DNA of 64,000 bases from Symsagittifera roscoffensis (Eukaryota; Xenacoelomorpha; Acoela; Convolutidae): the NCBI RefSeq assembly GCF_963678635.1, contig NC_087069.1:23600803-23664802 (forward strand), given 5' to 3'. This document shows positions 43,411 through 57,000 of the stretch, in pieces. A program made the position numbers and the translations under genes. Numbering within the stretch: position 1 is the stretch's first letter; each line of letters starts with the position of its first letter. The notes beneath the pieces are model-generated. The model saw only the letters and a program-made list of their open reading frames with translations. It was not told the DNA's origin and made no database searches.

Positions 43411-44298
43411 ATATAGATCATACACAACAACAAAGACGAACATCCAAAGACAAGACGATACCATCACACTCGAACAAAAGAATGGCTAAACACAACCGAC
43501 ATGCCGTCCACAATCTCGACTCAAAGGATTTAGAGTACGACTTGACTTCGCAGAAAAGGACTTCATTGAACTAGACCAATGACCACCTCGATGCTCAAGT
43601 ATACGTACAGATCCGAGTTACAAGGTATCCCTTCCAAACACGATCTTCACGCCATTCCCAGACGAGGTTGCACACAAAACAGTTCTCTACTAATACATAG
43701 CAAACCATTTTGAAATCGGATTGATTTCATTGGGGATCACAGTCGTTGTCGAATGACGTAATAATAACTTCATATCCCTGGTTCCAGCGTCCTGGAACGC
43801 TCTTCTTCAATAAGAACCGGATAAGAAAATGATGTTCGCCAAATACCAACGTTCATCATCCATCCTTCAATTGCAGAGAAGAAAGATAGTTCTAAAAAAC
43901 TCTGTAAACCCCGGATGGGTGGAACCTGATCTAAACTACATTTTATTATTGGATAAATTAGACATTTTACCACTGTAAAATATTTAATATTAACCAATCA
44001 TAATCCATCCAACTAACAACCCACTTATTTGTAAGTGCTGAAATTACTTGTAATTTCAGCACCAGAGAGATTTGAATTTAACTTAGAAAATAGTTACCTC
44101 TAAGATACTCTAGATCTATTGAGCCTAGCAGAGACTAGTTAAACACCCTGAGACTAGTAGATATAAGAGTAAGATTAGGATCGGTATTAGACTAAGAAGT
44201 TGCACGAATCTATCCGGCCGAAAATAAAATGGCGTGACGAGCAGACGGTGTACCCTATCCGAAATTACTCTATGAGTTAACCTCAAGGACCTAACTCA
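43411..44298 (+). repeat. 3' LTR (and adjoining conserved sequence) of copy B
   Basis: The region 43760-44298 aligns with both A LTRs in reverse complement; similarity with A's 3' side continues to about 43411, so the LTR start is uncertain. The 28-nt inverted repeat is at 44035-44062 and the terminal hairpin TGAGTTA...TAACTCA ends at 44298. The next bases, CTAGGAC, are outside. Confidence 0.75.
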
Positions 44299-44859
44299 CT
44301 AGGACGAACCTAGAAAGTTCAGCAGTTACAAAGATTAAAATTTATTACAAAAAATGATAAAATGTTGGGGATAAAGGCCCAATTTAGGAGGAATTTAAAC
44401 GAAATCAGTATCAGTTCCCTTTAAGCTTAGCAAGATCCCAAGGATCGGATCTTCAATTTTGGGGATGTGAACTTCGTTTGCAAAACACTGGGATTGGGTT
44501 CGATCACAGTTTTGAGGTTCTACTCCCTTGTATTTTGCTTTACATGAGCCCCACCCCCCCCCCCCCCTTAAGAAGCACCACCGTCCCCCTTTAGGATCAC
44601 GGACACGTTAAAAAACTACTCGAGGATCTTTCATAGGATGTTCAACATGTTAACAAAACAAAATTTATCCCAAAATGACTCGACAGTTCTACTTTGGAGT
44701 TCATGTTTCAGTTTCAACTTTTAATTCTTTTACTGTGGTAGGAAGGGTTAGAGTAAACAGCTGGTCCTAATGTTTTGTATGACACTCATTCATTTAAAGT
44801 CGTTTGTGAATAAAATTGACTTTCTGCAGTTTTGTAGATTCAATATATGTTTATCATAA
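44299..44859 (+). other. Unique spacer between copies B and C
   Basis: 561 bp between two facing 3' LTR ends. Contains a C14 run near 44555-44568 and no ORF, RNA gene or repeat that I recognise. Probably original host (intron) sequence or an unidentified old insertion. Confidence 0.5.
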
Positions 44860-45690
44860 TGAGTTGCGACCTATTGGTAATACTCATAGAGTAATTTCAG
44901 ATAAGGTACACCGTCTGCTCGTCACGCTTATTTCTTATTAAATCTTATATTCGCATAGATTCGGGCAACTTCTTAGTCTAATACCGATCCTAACCTTACT
45001 CTTATATCTCCTAGTCTCAAAGGATCTAGTGTACACCGGTTTATGCGAGTTAGTTCCAGAATGAGAATAACTGTATTCTAAGTTTAATTCAAATTGTTCT
45101 GGTGTTGAAACTACAGGAGGTTTAAGAAACCTAAAAATAAGTGGGTTGTTAGTTTGATGGATTATGATTGGTTAGTATTCAATAGTTCATAGAGATAAAA
45201 TATCATAATGATAACCAATAATAAATACTAGCTTAGATCTGGTTCCACCCATCCGCGGTTTAGAGAGTTTTAGATCTTCAGTGTTCTATTGTACTGAAGG
45301 ATGGATGACGGTGTCTTTTTTTTTAGAAACTGCGAGCATATTCTTTTTTTCTGCTTTGGAAGAAGAATTGTTATCACGATCGTTTCGGGAGATCGTATTA
45401 TGACTTCTGATCGGTTGTGATAAGTGTTGTTTTGGTTGATAGGAACATTGGTATTATCAATCTCGTTCGGGAATGGCATGTAAATCGACTTTGGATGCAG
45501 TGCCTGGTGACTTGGATCTCTACGTATGCTTGAAAATAGAGATGGTCATTGTTCGGGTGGAATGGGATTCCTTTGCTGCGGTTCCAAGCCGTACTTTAAA
45601 ACCGCTGAGTGTAGTGACTGTAGGCAGCATGTCAGGTGTGTTTTGCCATTCCGTAGTTGGAGTGTGATTGGGTTGTCAAGTTCCTTGCTG
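44860..45690 (-). repeat. 3' LTR and adjoining sequence of copy C
   Basis: 44860-45270 matches C's 5' LTR 62727-63101. The 28-nt hairpin position (45102-45129) has lost its 3' arm. Beyond 45300 no 5' partner is available because that LTR is truncated, so the inner border is unknown. Confidence 0.75.
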
Positions 45691-46844
45691 CTCGTCTTTG
45701 GGCTGCATGTTATCTATATACTGCATTGTATTAATAACATATACAAATCTTTGTTAATTTTTGTTTTTAGTAATGATCGTGTATTAGTTTTTATCGCAAA
45801 AGCTTTATTGCTTAGTTAGGTTATTTTTAAGAGCTACTCACCCTTGAGTAACTCTCGTCAAAAATAGAGTTGTGGGTGTCACAAAGCGTGGATGTAGCAC
45901 GGTGGGCGAGGCCGGCTATAGAGCATGCTCAGGACGTCCTCTCTGGTGGGTTAGGCCAGGAGTGGGAGTATAAATTCAAGCTCTCTTTTTTGGAGGGCCC
46001 TGTTTGTGTTCAACTTCTCGTGCCTTTTTTATTATAAGTTTTTTCTTTTTTTTGTCTTGGTTGTGTCTTTTTTCTCAAAAATCAAATTGTTTAATTTTGG
46101 GTTTGTCTTTTGACTTTTGGTATTTTGTTCTTTTGTGTTCAGACTTGAAATTAGTCTTCAAAAGAATACGCTATCCAGTTTTAAGCTGGTGTTAATCCAG
46201 TTTGGGTACCGTGGGTTTTCTTTTTTTAGTCATGCTGTTAGGTTGGGGTTTATGGTGTTTAATGAGTTGCGTTGGTTAGTTTGGATTATTATAGAATTCC
46301 TTTCCAACCGGGTTAAAGGAAAGTTTGAAATGTGTTAAAACTGGTTAGGGTTGTTATCAGTGAAAGTTAAAACTTAAATTCATTTTTTAAGCAATTCTTT
46401 GTGGGCGAGCTGTGCGATTGTAGATAGAATTGTGGGCGAGTGAATATTCAAAACTATAAAGAAACGTCTTTAAAAATGTTAGCACTGCTTTAAATTTATC
46501 GGCAACTTTTATTAATATACTACTTTGAAATTTTTAATTTTACTGCCTTATTTGGGAGTTGAAGTTATCAATTTATTTTTATTGTAAAAATATTTACTGC
46601 ATATGGTGAAAGAGTTTCTATATTAGTTTCTTGCTTTTTTGGGGGAAAAAAACTTACTGCATCAGTTATATAAATTGGTTCATATAAATTTATGATTCTA
46701 GAAAAAAAAATTGTTGTTTTAGTTCGCTTTTATTTTTTATAGATGATTGCTGATCGTGCTAGTGAAGACAATAGAAAAAGAGAAAACATTTATAAAGAAT
46801 GGTTAATCTTTGTTCGAATTTCTTAGTAAATTATTTAATTCATA
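45691..46844 (-). other. 3' UTR of copy C with tRNA-like segment
   Basis: Non-coding in element orientation. Holds the GTAGCACGGTGGGCGAGGCC block (45893-45912, + strand) corresponding to B's 43150-43255, here in the same relative orientation to ORF4. No conserved ORF is seen. Confidence 0.5.
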
Positions 46845-48622
46845 TTACCCATTCGTCTGTGAAGAATCCGTGGGGAAAAACATCGTCGATGATTTCTGAT
46901 GATGTTAGTTTTTTAGCTATCAAACGGATGATGAATTTGGTTTGTTGAAATGGCCAAATTATTTCGAGTGCTTTAAAAATGTTGTGCTCTTCAGTGCTAG
47001 ATGAGAGTTCATAAGATGTATTTTGAATGAGGTTGTAAAGTTTATGATTATATCTAGTGTTATGGATGAATTCTAGGATCGGGATTTCAACGGGCTGTAG
47101 GAATTCGTGTGGGACTATTAATGGGCGGGATTTGTCTATGTTGAAGATTTTGTTAAGGGACAGAATTGGCAGAGTTGGTTAAGGGACAGAATATATACAT
47201 CTGGGTGATGAGATCGTATTTTCGGAGGATGCCTTCTAGGTTAATATTTTTCATACAATAAAAGAAGTTATGAAAGAATGGGGAGGTGTATTTAGAGTTA
47301 ATGTATTGATATATGTGGTGAATTTGTCGTGCTGGTGTATTTCGAGTGTAATGATGTTGGATGAACTTATAGTAAGTATAAAAGTGTGTTTGTTTAGTTC
47401 GTAACACGATTTCGTGTGAACAGTGCAAATCACTTTCTTTGGGTGTGAGGAAATGAAAGGTTACTGAAAAGTGGTTAAATTTGTTAAATTATGAATCATA
47501 AGCTTGAATATCACGAAGTGCTCTTGAATTGACGTGGACGTACTTTTTATCTAAAGTAATGATGGTGAAAACGTATGGTGTTCTAATGAAGAATTTTTCT
47601 GTTAGTTGTGGGTTAGCATATTTGTCGTCATTCAGCAAGATATCTTCGTTGGGTCTTACGATGTTATGGTCGTAGTGATCGATAGAATATTCATTAGCTT
47701 TGGTTGCGGTGAATCTGATAAGTGAATTTTATTATCATATTTGTGTAAATTGTTTTGGAGTGAGTACTATTGTTGAAAGGTAGAGTTGATTGCTGCATTG
47801 TTCGCTATCAAATGAGGTGTTATATAATGGTGGTGATAGTGGACTAGTAAAGTGATAATATGATGTTCATGAAAGTGTTGGATAGAAGGCGTGTTCATCA
47901 ACATAATCAGGATTACCGTCATTAGAGTCTAAGTGAAAGTAGGTGTATTGAGGGAAAAAGCGTAAAATTATTCGGAGAAATTCTCTAGTGTTAGTATGAA
48001 GTGGGTGATTAACAGTTGTTGTGGATGTTCCTGGGTGAGAGGGACATGAAGCGTTGGATAATTTTCTTTTAAAGGTTCGGTAGGCTCAGTTTGTATTGGA
48101 GGATGGAGTTGACGATGGATTTGGGGTTGATGGGTTTGATGATAGTATCGATTGTGAGAGTTGGTGAATAGTTAGTGTTTGAGGATGCTGTAATTGTTGT
48201 CGAAGGGTGATGAAATTGTCAAAATCGTGGGAGATTTATGTTTTTACAGAGCTGATGTTGTCGGAATGTTCACTGGTCAAGGGGGAATATTGGGTCGTTA
48301 CATTGGAAAAAGAGGAGGGAGTGGAAGGGATTTCAATTTTGATTTGGGAGTGGAGAGGTTGAAAGGGAGGTTGCGAAAATGGAGATGGGCTGGGTTCGAA
48401 GTTGTCAAAATCGTCGGGGGTTCCAAGATCAGAGTTATTAAATTGGGAAATAGTCTTATATACAGTGGTGTTTGAGTTAGTATCTGAATCCATGCCGGAT
48501 GAAGTGTTATCATGAGGTGATTGAGGTGGGGAGATTGCAAAAAGTGGGATGATGGGGAGGTTGCTCTGAAGGTTGGCTGTGTAGGAAATTGAGCGATGGA
48601 GTGATCCAACCTGGCGGCTCAT
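46845..48622 (-). pseudogene. ORF4 of copy C, frameshifted
   Basis: Starts MSRQVGSLHRSISYTANLQS at 48622; the first frame to 48236 is open for 128 codons. Later blocks include VLRTKQTHFYTYYKFIQHHY (47153-47428) and a C-terminal PHGFF block near 46870, showing that the full-length form, as in B, is ancestral. Stops and frameshifts interrupt it. Confidence 0.65.
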
Positions 48623-51300
48623 CGTGGGCTAAAAAGATTGTTGTTCTGAGAACGAAACTTTTGGAGTGTGGTTGTTCTATAATTTGCTCGTATGTGTCTT
48701 CTATGCTAGGATGTTGGGTTATTATGTGTTGAATTGGGCTTTGTGGATTGTTAGGTCTTGAAGATATGAAGTCTGTCTATTTTTCTGAAATTTTGTGGTA
48801 CTAATGATAAGGGATGGCAAATGTTTAGGTTTTGTAATTGTGGTGATGTAGGCGTTGTATTCGTTTTGTTTTGTGAATTGTCATATGTGTTCGGTGTTGT
48901 TGATAGCTTGGTATTGCATTCTTTTATTTGAGCGTCTAAAAGTTTTTTTTTGATGTAGAGAATATTCCAAAAACTCCTGCAAAACGAATGCGTGCTATGC
49001 TTGCTTGTTCGTTTACTTGTGTGGGTATTGCGCATGTATTGTAGATTCCTTTTACTAGAGAGAAAAGAATTCCAAGAAAGTTAAGCCTTGCGTATAAAAT
49101 AGTCAACCTTTCTAAGATGTAGTAGGGCCATCCTAGAACTGCAAGAAGTTTGTTTTTCAAATTTACAAAACTAAAAATGTTTATCGGTGATATATCTTGT
49201 GGTCTATAATTTTCGCCATTTAAGTAAATGAATTTTTTTATTTCTTTAAAATATCCGCTGTAGTCTTTTGCGTTGATGTCTGAAAAACCTGTTGTTTCTG
49301 CAAGTTTGCGTAGGTTTTGATTTATTGGCTGTCGTTGTATAGTGTCCCATTTTGTGAGTAAATCTTGAAGTTGTTGTGTACGTAAGTGGTGTTGAATGTC
49401 GGATTTAGAGTAAATGCCGATCGATTGTAAATCGATATTTGGATTGTGGGAAATAGCTCTAATGCTTTCTGGTGAAAATTTTTTTAATGGTTGCATAAGT
49501 GAAAGGTATGGTTTGAGAAGGTAAAATGTATCTTCGTCAAGATTCAATTGTAGCACATTGTGGCTGTTTTCTGATCCACATGGGACTGCTGTATCTCAAG
49601 AAATAGTTCTTGGGGAGAGTGTATCAACAAAATTTACTTTTCTTCTTTAGAATATAGGGACTTTTTTATTGCATCTTTTGTCTTCAAAAACATATAGGGT
49701 TGATATTGTTTTGGTACAATTGTTTTATTATAGTATGTTTCCTTTGTAGTCAATAAAATTGGATCTGTTACCGGATAATAATTATCCTGCACAAGGGATT
49801 TTGAGTACTGCTAGTGCTAGTGATTGTAGACTTTGTGTTCTTTCAGTTTCGCATAATTGTTGTAGTGTTTCAAGTTCTAATAATGACATTTCTTGAAAAA
49901 TTCTACTTAGTATATAGCCTAATTTCATGTCTAGGTGTATGTCATAGTGAATTGCGCCAAAATGAGTGTTGTTCATGAGCGATAGTTCTTGTAACGTGTA
50001 CTGTCTTTGTCTTTTGGTTTGATTTTTCCACCAACACTTCCTGTGTTTGTAGGAGGTTTACTGGGATGTATGAATTTTCGTCACTGGTTGCGTGATGTGT
50101 TGCATGTGAATGTATGATTAATTTTCCCGTATTCGTGTCGAATATTTGTTCGTATTCGACAAGAGTTTCTGAATATTGCGTTTTTTAAAGTAGTTTGTTG
50201 TATTTACATGCAAATTTTGTTTCTGGGTGAAATTGGAAACGTGTCATTTTAGTTTTTATGTAATGAATGTTTCTAGATTTGTAATTACTCTGTCTGATTT
50301 GGTCAAGGTTTTCGTCTTAATAAAGGATTGATTCAATAAAAAATTCTTGGTGAAATTTTATCATTCTAGCGTGTATTTTTGCTACTTGAAATGTGGTACA
50401 AGTGTCTCCAGGGAACCAAACATTTATTGCTTGTGTTCGTGTTGCAATATCCTTGGTCATTTTTGCAAGGGAGTATGATTCCTTGATAATTTATAGTGTC
50501 ATCTTTTAATTCTCGTGTTAATTGTACTATTTCAATTTGTATTTTTCAATCAAAAAACCTTTTTTCTCGGTATCCTATTTTTTTAGTGTCTGCTTTGCAA
50601 TTTGAGGGGTTGTTTATTCCAATGTGTGTTATCGAATTTTTATCATGGATATCGTAAATCAATCATCCATGTGCTCCGTGGAATGGAAATTTTTCGTCTA
50701 GTTTTATATGACCTTGGTATATTTCAAGTTCGGCTTGATGTGCAGATTCTAGAATAACTTGAAAGCTTACCAACTTTCTGGATGTGCCTTTGTTTGATGT
50801 GATTTTTAATCGTTTAGGTTCGTTTTCACAATCTTCAGGGCTGATATGTAACAGTCTTTCGATGTTACTCTGTTAAAAATATTCATGATCTAGTCTATTT
50901 TTTTTCCGTTTGAGACTTGGGAACAATGTATTTTCTTTTCGGAAAATGTCGCTGTGAGTTTATATCCTGTTAATGTTGTAGTTCGTGCTTTTGAGTAAAG
51001 TAAAGCTATTGTGTTTGTTGTTTCGATTGATTGTGGTTTGAATTCGCATTGAGTGACTTGATTTATTGCATATTCATGTAGTGTTTTTTGTTCATTTTCT
51101 TCACAGTCTTAGTGTATGACTAGTAAATCTTGGGGTCCTGTTCGGAGGGAAGGATTATTTTGACCGGGTTTCAAAAAATTAAGAAAAAAGAGAAGGGTCT
51201 GGACAATTAGTATCTTTGCAATCTACATGTGAATGATAGTCCTGATTATGGATTATAAAAATTTATATATCAACTAGTCTTTTTCGTGTATCTATCGTAT
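48619..51300 (-). pseudogene. Envelope-like glycoprotein of copy C
   Basis: The frame 48936-49556 (206 codons) is the C-terminal region, including the ILERLTILYARLNFLGILFS hydrophobic stretch. The frame 49782-49976 has the LELETLQQLCETERTQ helix. The ectodomain, 50000-51130, is decayed but alignable. The stop overlaps ORF4's start (tca 48619-48621 in the + strand). Confidence 0.6.
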
Positions 51301-52199
51301 TTGTAAATGAATGATTTATGTGGTCATAAATGGGGGAGATAAAGGTTGAGCTGTTATATTTGGGGGAGCCAGGGGTGAGGGATGGTGTCTTCTATTATTT
51401 CGTCTTAATGCGATTTCAAATTTTTTTGTCAGAATATCCTGTGTAAGTATTTGTATGTTATGTGCCCAGTTGTGTAATCTGTTACTTTGGTGATGTTGAC
51501 CAAATAATGGAGGGGGTGCTATGAATTTATTCCAATCTAATCGTATGTGTATGTTAATGGTTGAATTTTCTCTATATCTAGTGTCAAGGTTTGTAGGAAA
51601 ATTTGAAGGAAATGGTGTTTGTGAGATTTGAGTAAAAGAAGGGCTTGAAGGGAGTGAAAGAGTTTCTGGTAGTGACAAAGTTGTGTCAGATAAAACTTCT
51701 ATTGGATCATTTACTAAATTTGGTTCACTTTGATTAAAAGCTTGTATCATCCAATAAGGGAGATTTTCTGTAGTAGCTGGGGGATTAAAAGGGTTTACTC
51801 GAGTTTGTTCAGATGTAGGGGTTGAACCTAAATAATCTGATGGGAGGTTTGATGTGTTTGGTTGTTATGGGGTCTGGGGAGTACTTTGAATTGTACTATT
51901 GGGAAGGTCTATACGATTTGTTGTTGGTGAATGAGTTATGTTGAATTAAATTTCGGGGGTTTGCCTAAATTACTGGTTCTAGTGGTTCGGACAATCGTGC
52001 GTGTCTTTCTTCAAATGTGTATGGATTGTCTTGAAAAGAGATGCGTGTTGATGATCTGGGGTTATTTATTTGACTATGTTTTGGTGTTGTTGGAGGTTCC
52101 TGGGATGTTGTTGGTGGGGACTGGTGTAAGGGTGATTAGCAATTTTGGAAAAACTTTTTGAAAAATTATTATTTTAAGAAGAAATTTTAAGTTTATTGT
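51301..52199 (-). pseudogene. Pro/Ser/Thr-rich env N-terminal region, copy C
   Basis: The frame 51316-51750 (144 codons) includes SLPETLSLPSSPSFTQISQT and APPPLFGQHHQSNRLHNWAH, matching A and B. The upstream part to 52199 is broken. Confidence 0.55.
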
Positions 52200-52364
52200 A
52201 TTATTCTTCGATGAAAGGGATTAAAAGTATCGTTGCTAATGAGAAGGTTATGATCGCCTTTTTTTTATACATTCACATACTGCCATTATGAGGGATGTCA
52301 GAAAGGTGAGAAATATTATAAAAAGAAGAAAAACATTTGTTCTACTGAATAGATGCTGGAACAT
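52200..52364 (-). pseudogene. Small membrane ORF, copy C
   Basis: Starts MFQHLFSRTNVFLLF, close to A and B, then a Cys/Lys turn and a frameshift in the Lys run as in A. The acceptor-like CAG|GTACGATA site is just upstream (52391-52393 region). Confidence 0.5.
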
Positions 52365-52390
52365 TTAGATAGTTTATTGAAATATCGTAC

Positions 52391-53150
52391 CTGAGGAGGT
52401 GGTCAAGGATTTTGAAAAAATAAACGAAGGTTTGTGCTAGGGAATAAAAAATGATGAAAAATTGCAAAAGATATCAAGAGGAGGATGAATATCTATAGGG
52501 TACCGGATATTAAAATTATACAAAGTTCGAAAAAAATTGAAAGGATTGAAAGAATTTTTTGAAATTGGTTGACTGTTCGAGAAAGAAGCATTTGAAGCTA
52601 AATTCGAGTGTCGTCGGATTATTTATTGGTTTTCTGACAAGTGGGTTGGCTTTCGGCAGTCTTTGATGAAAGAAATTTTTGAGGGCTCCTAAGGCTCTTC
52701 CTAGTTTTGTTGTTATGTATTGGATGATTGGGGGTATCCAAGAGATATTCGTACTTAAGGCTAAATGATCATGTCCATTTTTGTCTTACGGCTAATTTAA
52801 TATTTTTGCTTGAGGGAGTTCTCAAGTCTAAGTTGAGACAATATTGTTGAGCTTTGTTCTAAGTGATAGGGGAAGGTTGTACTATTGAGACTTTGTTTTT
52901 TTCGGGTGTCAATTTTTAGCGGTTTGCTTATTTCTGACCTAGAGGTTTTTTAGTAGATTTGCTTGAAGGTGATTTTTGTCGGCTAAAGGAGTCGTGTCAG
53001 AAATGAGCTGATAATTCGGGAAGGTTCTGTTTGGTTGCATTTCAGCTAGTTTATTCAAGTGCTTTTCAGCATGAATTTTGAGAAAAAAAACGGGTTATAT
53101 GAAAAGATATTTGGAGAGGTGAAAATAATAACTAATTTTAAAGTAGCTTC
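52391..53150 (-). other. Conserved non-coding pol-env spacer, copy C
   Basis: Aligns with the corresponding spacers of A and B (for example the GCGGTTTGCTTATTTCTGAC block near 52919). No ORF. Confidence 0.45.
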
Positions 53151-54670
53151 TGAAATTCAACTTCCTTTAATATTTAAGGTTGTGGAATGAAAGTCTTATA
53201 ATCTTTTCGTGGCTGATTTCGAAGTCGTGATAATTGTCGAAGTCGTGATTTTTCTTTTTGTTGTAAAACTTTTCTTCTAATTTTTGATTTTTTCTTTCTG
53301 TTTGAGTTATTTTTTGTTGACTAAATTTTGAGATGTTTGTTTGTTAGGTTCCTTTTTATTTCTTTCTAATTGCTTTTGGATAGAATTCGTATCTCTGCTA
53401 TGATTTTGTTTGTGATTGGAGTTATTTTGAATAACTTTGAGTCCTGTAAATTAACTAGTTCGCGAAGAGCGTATTCTTTCGGATAAAAAGGTAAAAGATT
53501 GTTCCTGTGTTAAACAATTTCTTTTTTGCTTAGGTGTATCAGTTTGTATGTTACATCAGTGGGTTTATCAGCTTTTTAATATGGTCCTTTTCGGAGTGAT
53601 TGTAATTTTTGGCAATTCTTTTTTGTTTTGTAAAGTTTGGAATTAAAACGTATGTTCCGATTTTCACTTTTGTAGCTGATGTGAATCGATAATTTTATTT
53701 GTGAATTGATATTTTGTCTTTGTAATTTTTTTTTGTTACATTTTGATAAATTTCATTATATTTTTTATCTCTGTTCAAAATTCATTGTGTGTGTACCGGA
53801 CGCTTATTTTAAAATTTGTGGAACATGAAAGTGATCTTCACCGTGGGTATGTAGTGGTAGATTATAACATATTGATTCTTTCGTGGGTTGACAATAAACT
53901 TGTGTCTTTTTGAAGAATTTGCTGTGAAAATTATTGGTTTGTGTGGTTTTTGATTGAAAATCATTTGATTGGATGACAGTCCTAAAATTGTTGTGATTTG
54001 TGAGTTATAAGATAATGGGAATAGTTTTACATCTGTTGACCATTCAGTATATCGTGTGTCATTCCCGTTAATGATACATCTGAGATATTCTTGTAATGAA
54101 CGGTTCATGCCTTCGACGAGTCCAAAAGTCCTAGGTGCATGAGATGTACGTATTTTGTGTTTAAAAATATATAAGTGGCAGAGTGTGATGAATTCGTTGT
54201 TTATAAACTCAGTGCCATTATCTGTAACAAGGGTTTCGGGTAATCCGAGTTTTGCAGTAATCCAGTGTTCTTAAAGTGTTGTATATGCGTAATAGGCATT
54301 ACTATGGGGTACTGGGTTAAGTGCTACGTAGTGCGTAAATGCATCGACTATGACTATTATATATGAGTTTCCTTCTGAGGATGGTGATATTGGTCCTTTT
54401 GTGTCAAATGAAATTCTGTGATTGAAGTATAGTCTTTGTCCTGCAAAATCTTGTTTTTTTTGCAATTTGTTTTTGGTTTGGATATCGTTTGTTTAATTGA
54501 CATGTTATGCAATCATTGCATAATAGTTTTATCGAAATTGGTGCATTTGGAAAATAAATTTTTTTTTAATGAAATTTGAGTATGTTTTCTCTGATTCTGA
54601 GGGTCTTTTAGTGTGTAGTGAGTTGGAAGTATGAAAATCTATAAGCATCATACTTAAAGGTAGACAGGGT
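53151..54670 (-). pseudogene. Integrase of copy C, decayed
   Basis: The frames 54271-54465 (FDTKGPISPSSEGNSYIIVI, with the first catalytic Asp) and 53809-54108 (MNRSLQEYLRCIINGNDTRY) are separated by frameshifts. The second Asp block (DNGTE) lies near 54220 and Glu in VEGM near 54110. A GPY motif is near 53585. The zinc region near 54500-54560 is partly readable. Confidence 0.7.
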
Positions 54671-55790
54671 ACTTTAAGATAAGGTGTTTGATATTCTAAA
54701 GTATCTGTATTCTCGTTGATAGAGGTATTATTAAATTTTCTGAAGTATCTAAGAAGTTTTTTTTCCTAGAATTGTGATATCGACTTTAATTGGTTTGGTT
54801 TTATATTTTAATTGTCGAATGACTGGGTCAAGTTTTTGATGTTTCTGTAATAAGTCGAGTGTGGTTTTTTCTGTTTTTTTGGGAGAAAAACCATTTCAGT
54901 TTCTGTTTTTGATAGAGGTTTTTGTATCTAGAGGGTCATGGAGTTAAATACATGGTTTATTGTATATTTTGAGTCATTATTTGGTGGGCCTGATACATTT
55001 ATTTTGTCAGTTATGTTTTCTGTTTCTATTAAAGGGAATATATCTGTTTTGTATGGTTTTTGTTTGATTGGTTTTTCCTGTGTGTTGTTTTTAATCCATG
55101 CTAAGTATGGTATCGGTTAAAACGTAGACTTTCCTGGTATATCTACTTCGTAGTGATTATTTTGACAATCTAAATATAGTGGAAAATGTTGTAGATTATT
55201 GTGATTGGTTAACGTCATTTTTTACTGCATATTTGCACTGTAATCTTGGTGAAATTTCATTTTATCCAAGGAAAAACTTAATATTTTGCGGCATTTTGAC
55301 TGTTGTTTTTCTTTGTTAAAAGTTCAGGTGGTGTGTTGTTACTTAGAGTATTGGCAGTGCGAGATTTTTTCATGCTGTCCAAACTTTATGCAAGTTTGGG
55401 AATTTCATTAAAATTAGTTGAAATCTATAAACTCTATGGTTTGGGTTTGATTTTTGTTTAAAAAGGAAAATAATGGTTTATGATCTGTAATTTAAACTGT
55501 TGGATGTTTCGATCCAATTATTAAAACATGATCAACTGTAAGTGTATATTTTATGGCTGTGCAGTCTCTCATAAGAGTAGAGAGTCTAAGTTCAGCTTGT
55601 GTGAATAGACTAGAGTTTGCTGAAATGAGGTTAATTTTGTTTGTTCCGTTGTGAGATTGTAATAATGCTGCACCGATGCCAAAGTTACAGGCGTCGCACA
55701 TGGCATAAAATGGTTGGTTTGGATCTGGAAAATTATTTGATATTTGTTCAGTGAGAAAAATGTTTATTTCTTCAAATCGTGTTTGAAATT
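54671..55790 (-). pseudogene. RNase H and linker of copy C
   Basis: The frame 55492-55701 reads MCDACNFGIGAALLQSHNGT and STLMRDCTAIKYTL. The rest of RNase H and the linker to integrase (54671-55440) are frameshifted but alignable with B 33300-34200. Confidence 0.7.
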
Positions 55791-57000
55791 CTGTTGTTTA
55801 TTCAAAATTATTCTGTTGTCTAAGGATGTTGTAGAATGGTCTTAACTATAACTGCATTTTATATACGTATTTACTTAAGAAATTTAACATTCCAAGAAAA
55901 TCTTGTATTTTCTTTTTATTGGACGGTTGTTAAAGTTTTTGTCCGAGAAATTAAATGTCCAAAAAATTTTACGCGTGTGAGGAAAAATGTGATTTATCCG
56001 GGGCTGCTTTCAGGTTTTTGTGTAGTAATATCTGATGATATTTTTCTAAGACAATGAACTTTTCGTCTTTTGTTTGTGATTGCATAAAAACATCGTCTGA
56101 ATATGTGATTGCTTTTTTTATTAAGTATGAGTACTCGGAAAATTTCACTCATGAATGCTGAGAATGCAACTGGTCCTATGGAAATTCCATAAAATAAACT
56201 ATTGAATTCATATTGTTGATTTCCAATGACGAAATGTGTTAATCGTCATGATTGTTTGTGCAACGGCATTGAATTATTTTTTATTTTTGTGAGAATGGCT
56301 TGAATGAGTTCAATAGGCTAAATACATTTAGATTCATCAATGAGTGAATTGAGGTATCTTGCATCTAGAACTATTTTTAATGATTCTCCTTTTGGCAAAA
56401 CGATAACGGGGTTTATAAACGTGTTACTTTTTGACTGTTCTTCTTTATTTACTGGATAATTTCTTTCATATTGTTCTAGTATGTCGAGTAATCAATTAAC
56501 TTTGTCTTGTAAGTTAGTTGGGACTTTACTTGCTCGTTGTTTTTTGAAAACTGCATCAAGTTTTAGAGGTAAAATTATGGTGAATTTACTTTTCCAACAT
56601 CAAATTTAGATGTTGCGTAAGCTTTGGGGAATTTATATTAGATCAGCTAATTGTTCAAACTCTTTTTTTGCTATATGTTGTTCTTATGTATACTTTGATA
56701 TTTGAAAATTTGGTTTAAAGTAAGGTGTTTTCGTGAACTAGTCTGTGTTTCGTTTTTCATTACTAATTAATTTTTTAATGGATAATTCTTCGTTAAGAAT
56801 TGTTGATTGACATATATCTAATAGTTGTAGAATATTATTTACTCTATACGCTTTTTCTTTCGTGAGAGAGATTGTAGCGTTATTTTACAAAAACCTAAGA
56901 GTCTTAGAGGTGGGTTTATTTTATATGGAGAACTCTTATATATATGCAAGGAAATCATGTCTGAGTTTGAGTCTTTAATGTATTTGATAGTTGAAGTTTT
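55791..57000 (-). pseudogene. Reverse transcriptase of copy C, decayed
   Basis: Alignable with A 22853-24060. The conserved LDARYLNSLIDESK block is near 56350 and an IGNQQYEFN block near 56210. The catalytic loop near 56095 reads Y-S-D-D where B has Y-L-D-D. Part of the palm with the first catalytic Asp is deleted near 56270. Clearly dead. Confidence 0.7.

Larger units (their letters stand above)
30671..44298 (+). mobile_element. Giant env-bearing LTR retroelement, copy B (5'-truncated)
   Basis: This + strand copy begins abruptly inside the Arg/Asn/Ser/Tyr-rich gag tail and continues through protease, RT, RNase H, integrase, spacer, membrane ORF, env, ORF4, 3' UTR and 3' LTR (ends ACTCA at 44298). 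It lacks 5' LTR, leader, capsid and zinc knuckle. It is the best-preserved copy for RT, RNase H, ORF4 and the end of env. The integrase holds a foreign patch. The coding strand is A-rich and very G-poor. Confidence 0.85.

Noticed and set aside
11104-44298. A and B as the two arms of one large inverted duplication of host DNA
   Set aside because: The arms differ throughout (apart from the 484-bp tract), have different deletions and distinct 5' extents, so they are separate element copies rather than a recent palindromic duplication.
44554-44568. Telomeric or satellite repeat at the poly-C run
   Set aside because: Only a simple C run with no repeated unit around it; likely a microsatellite or assembly homopolymer.
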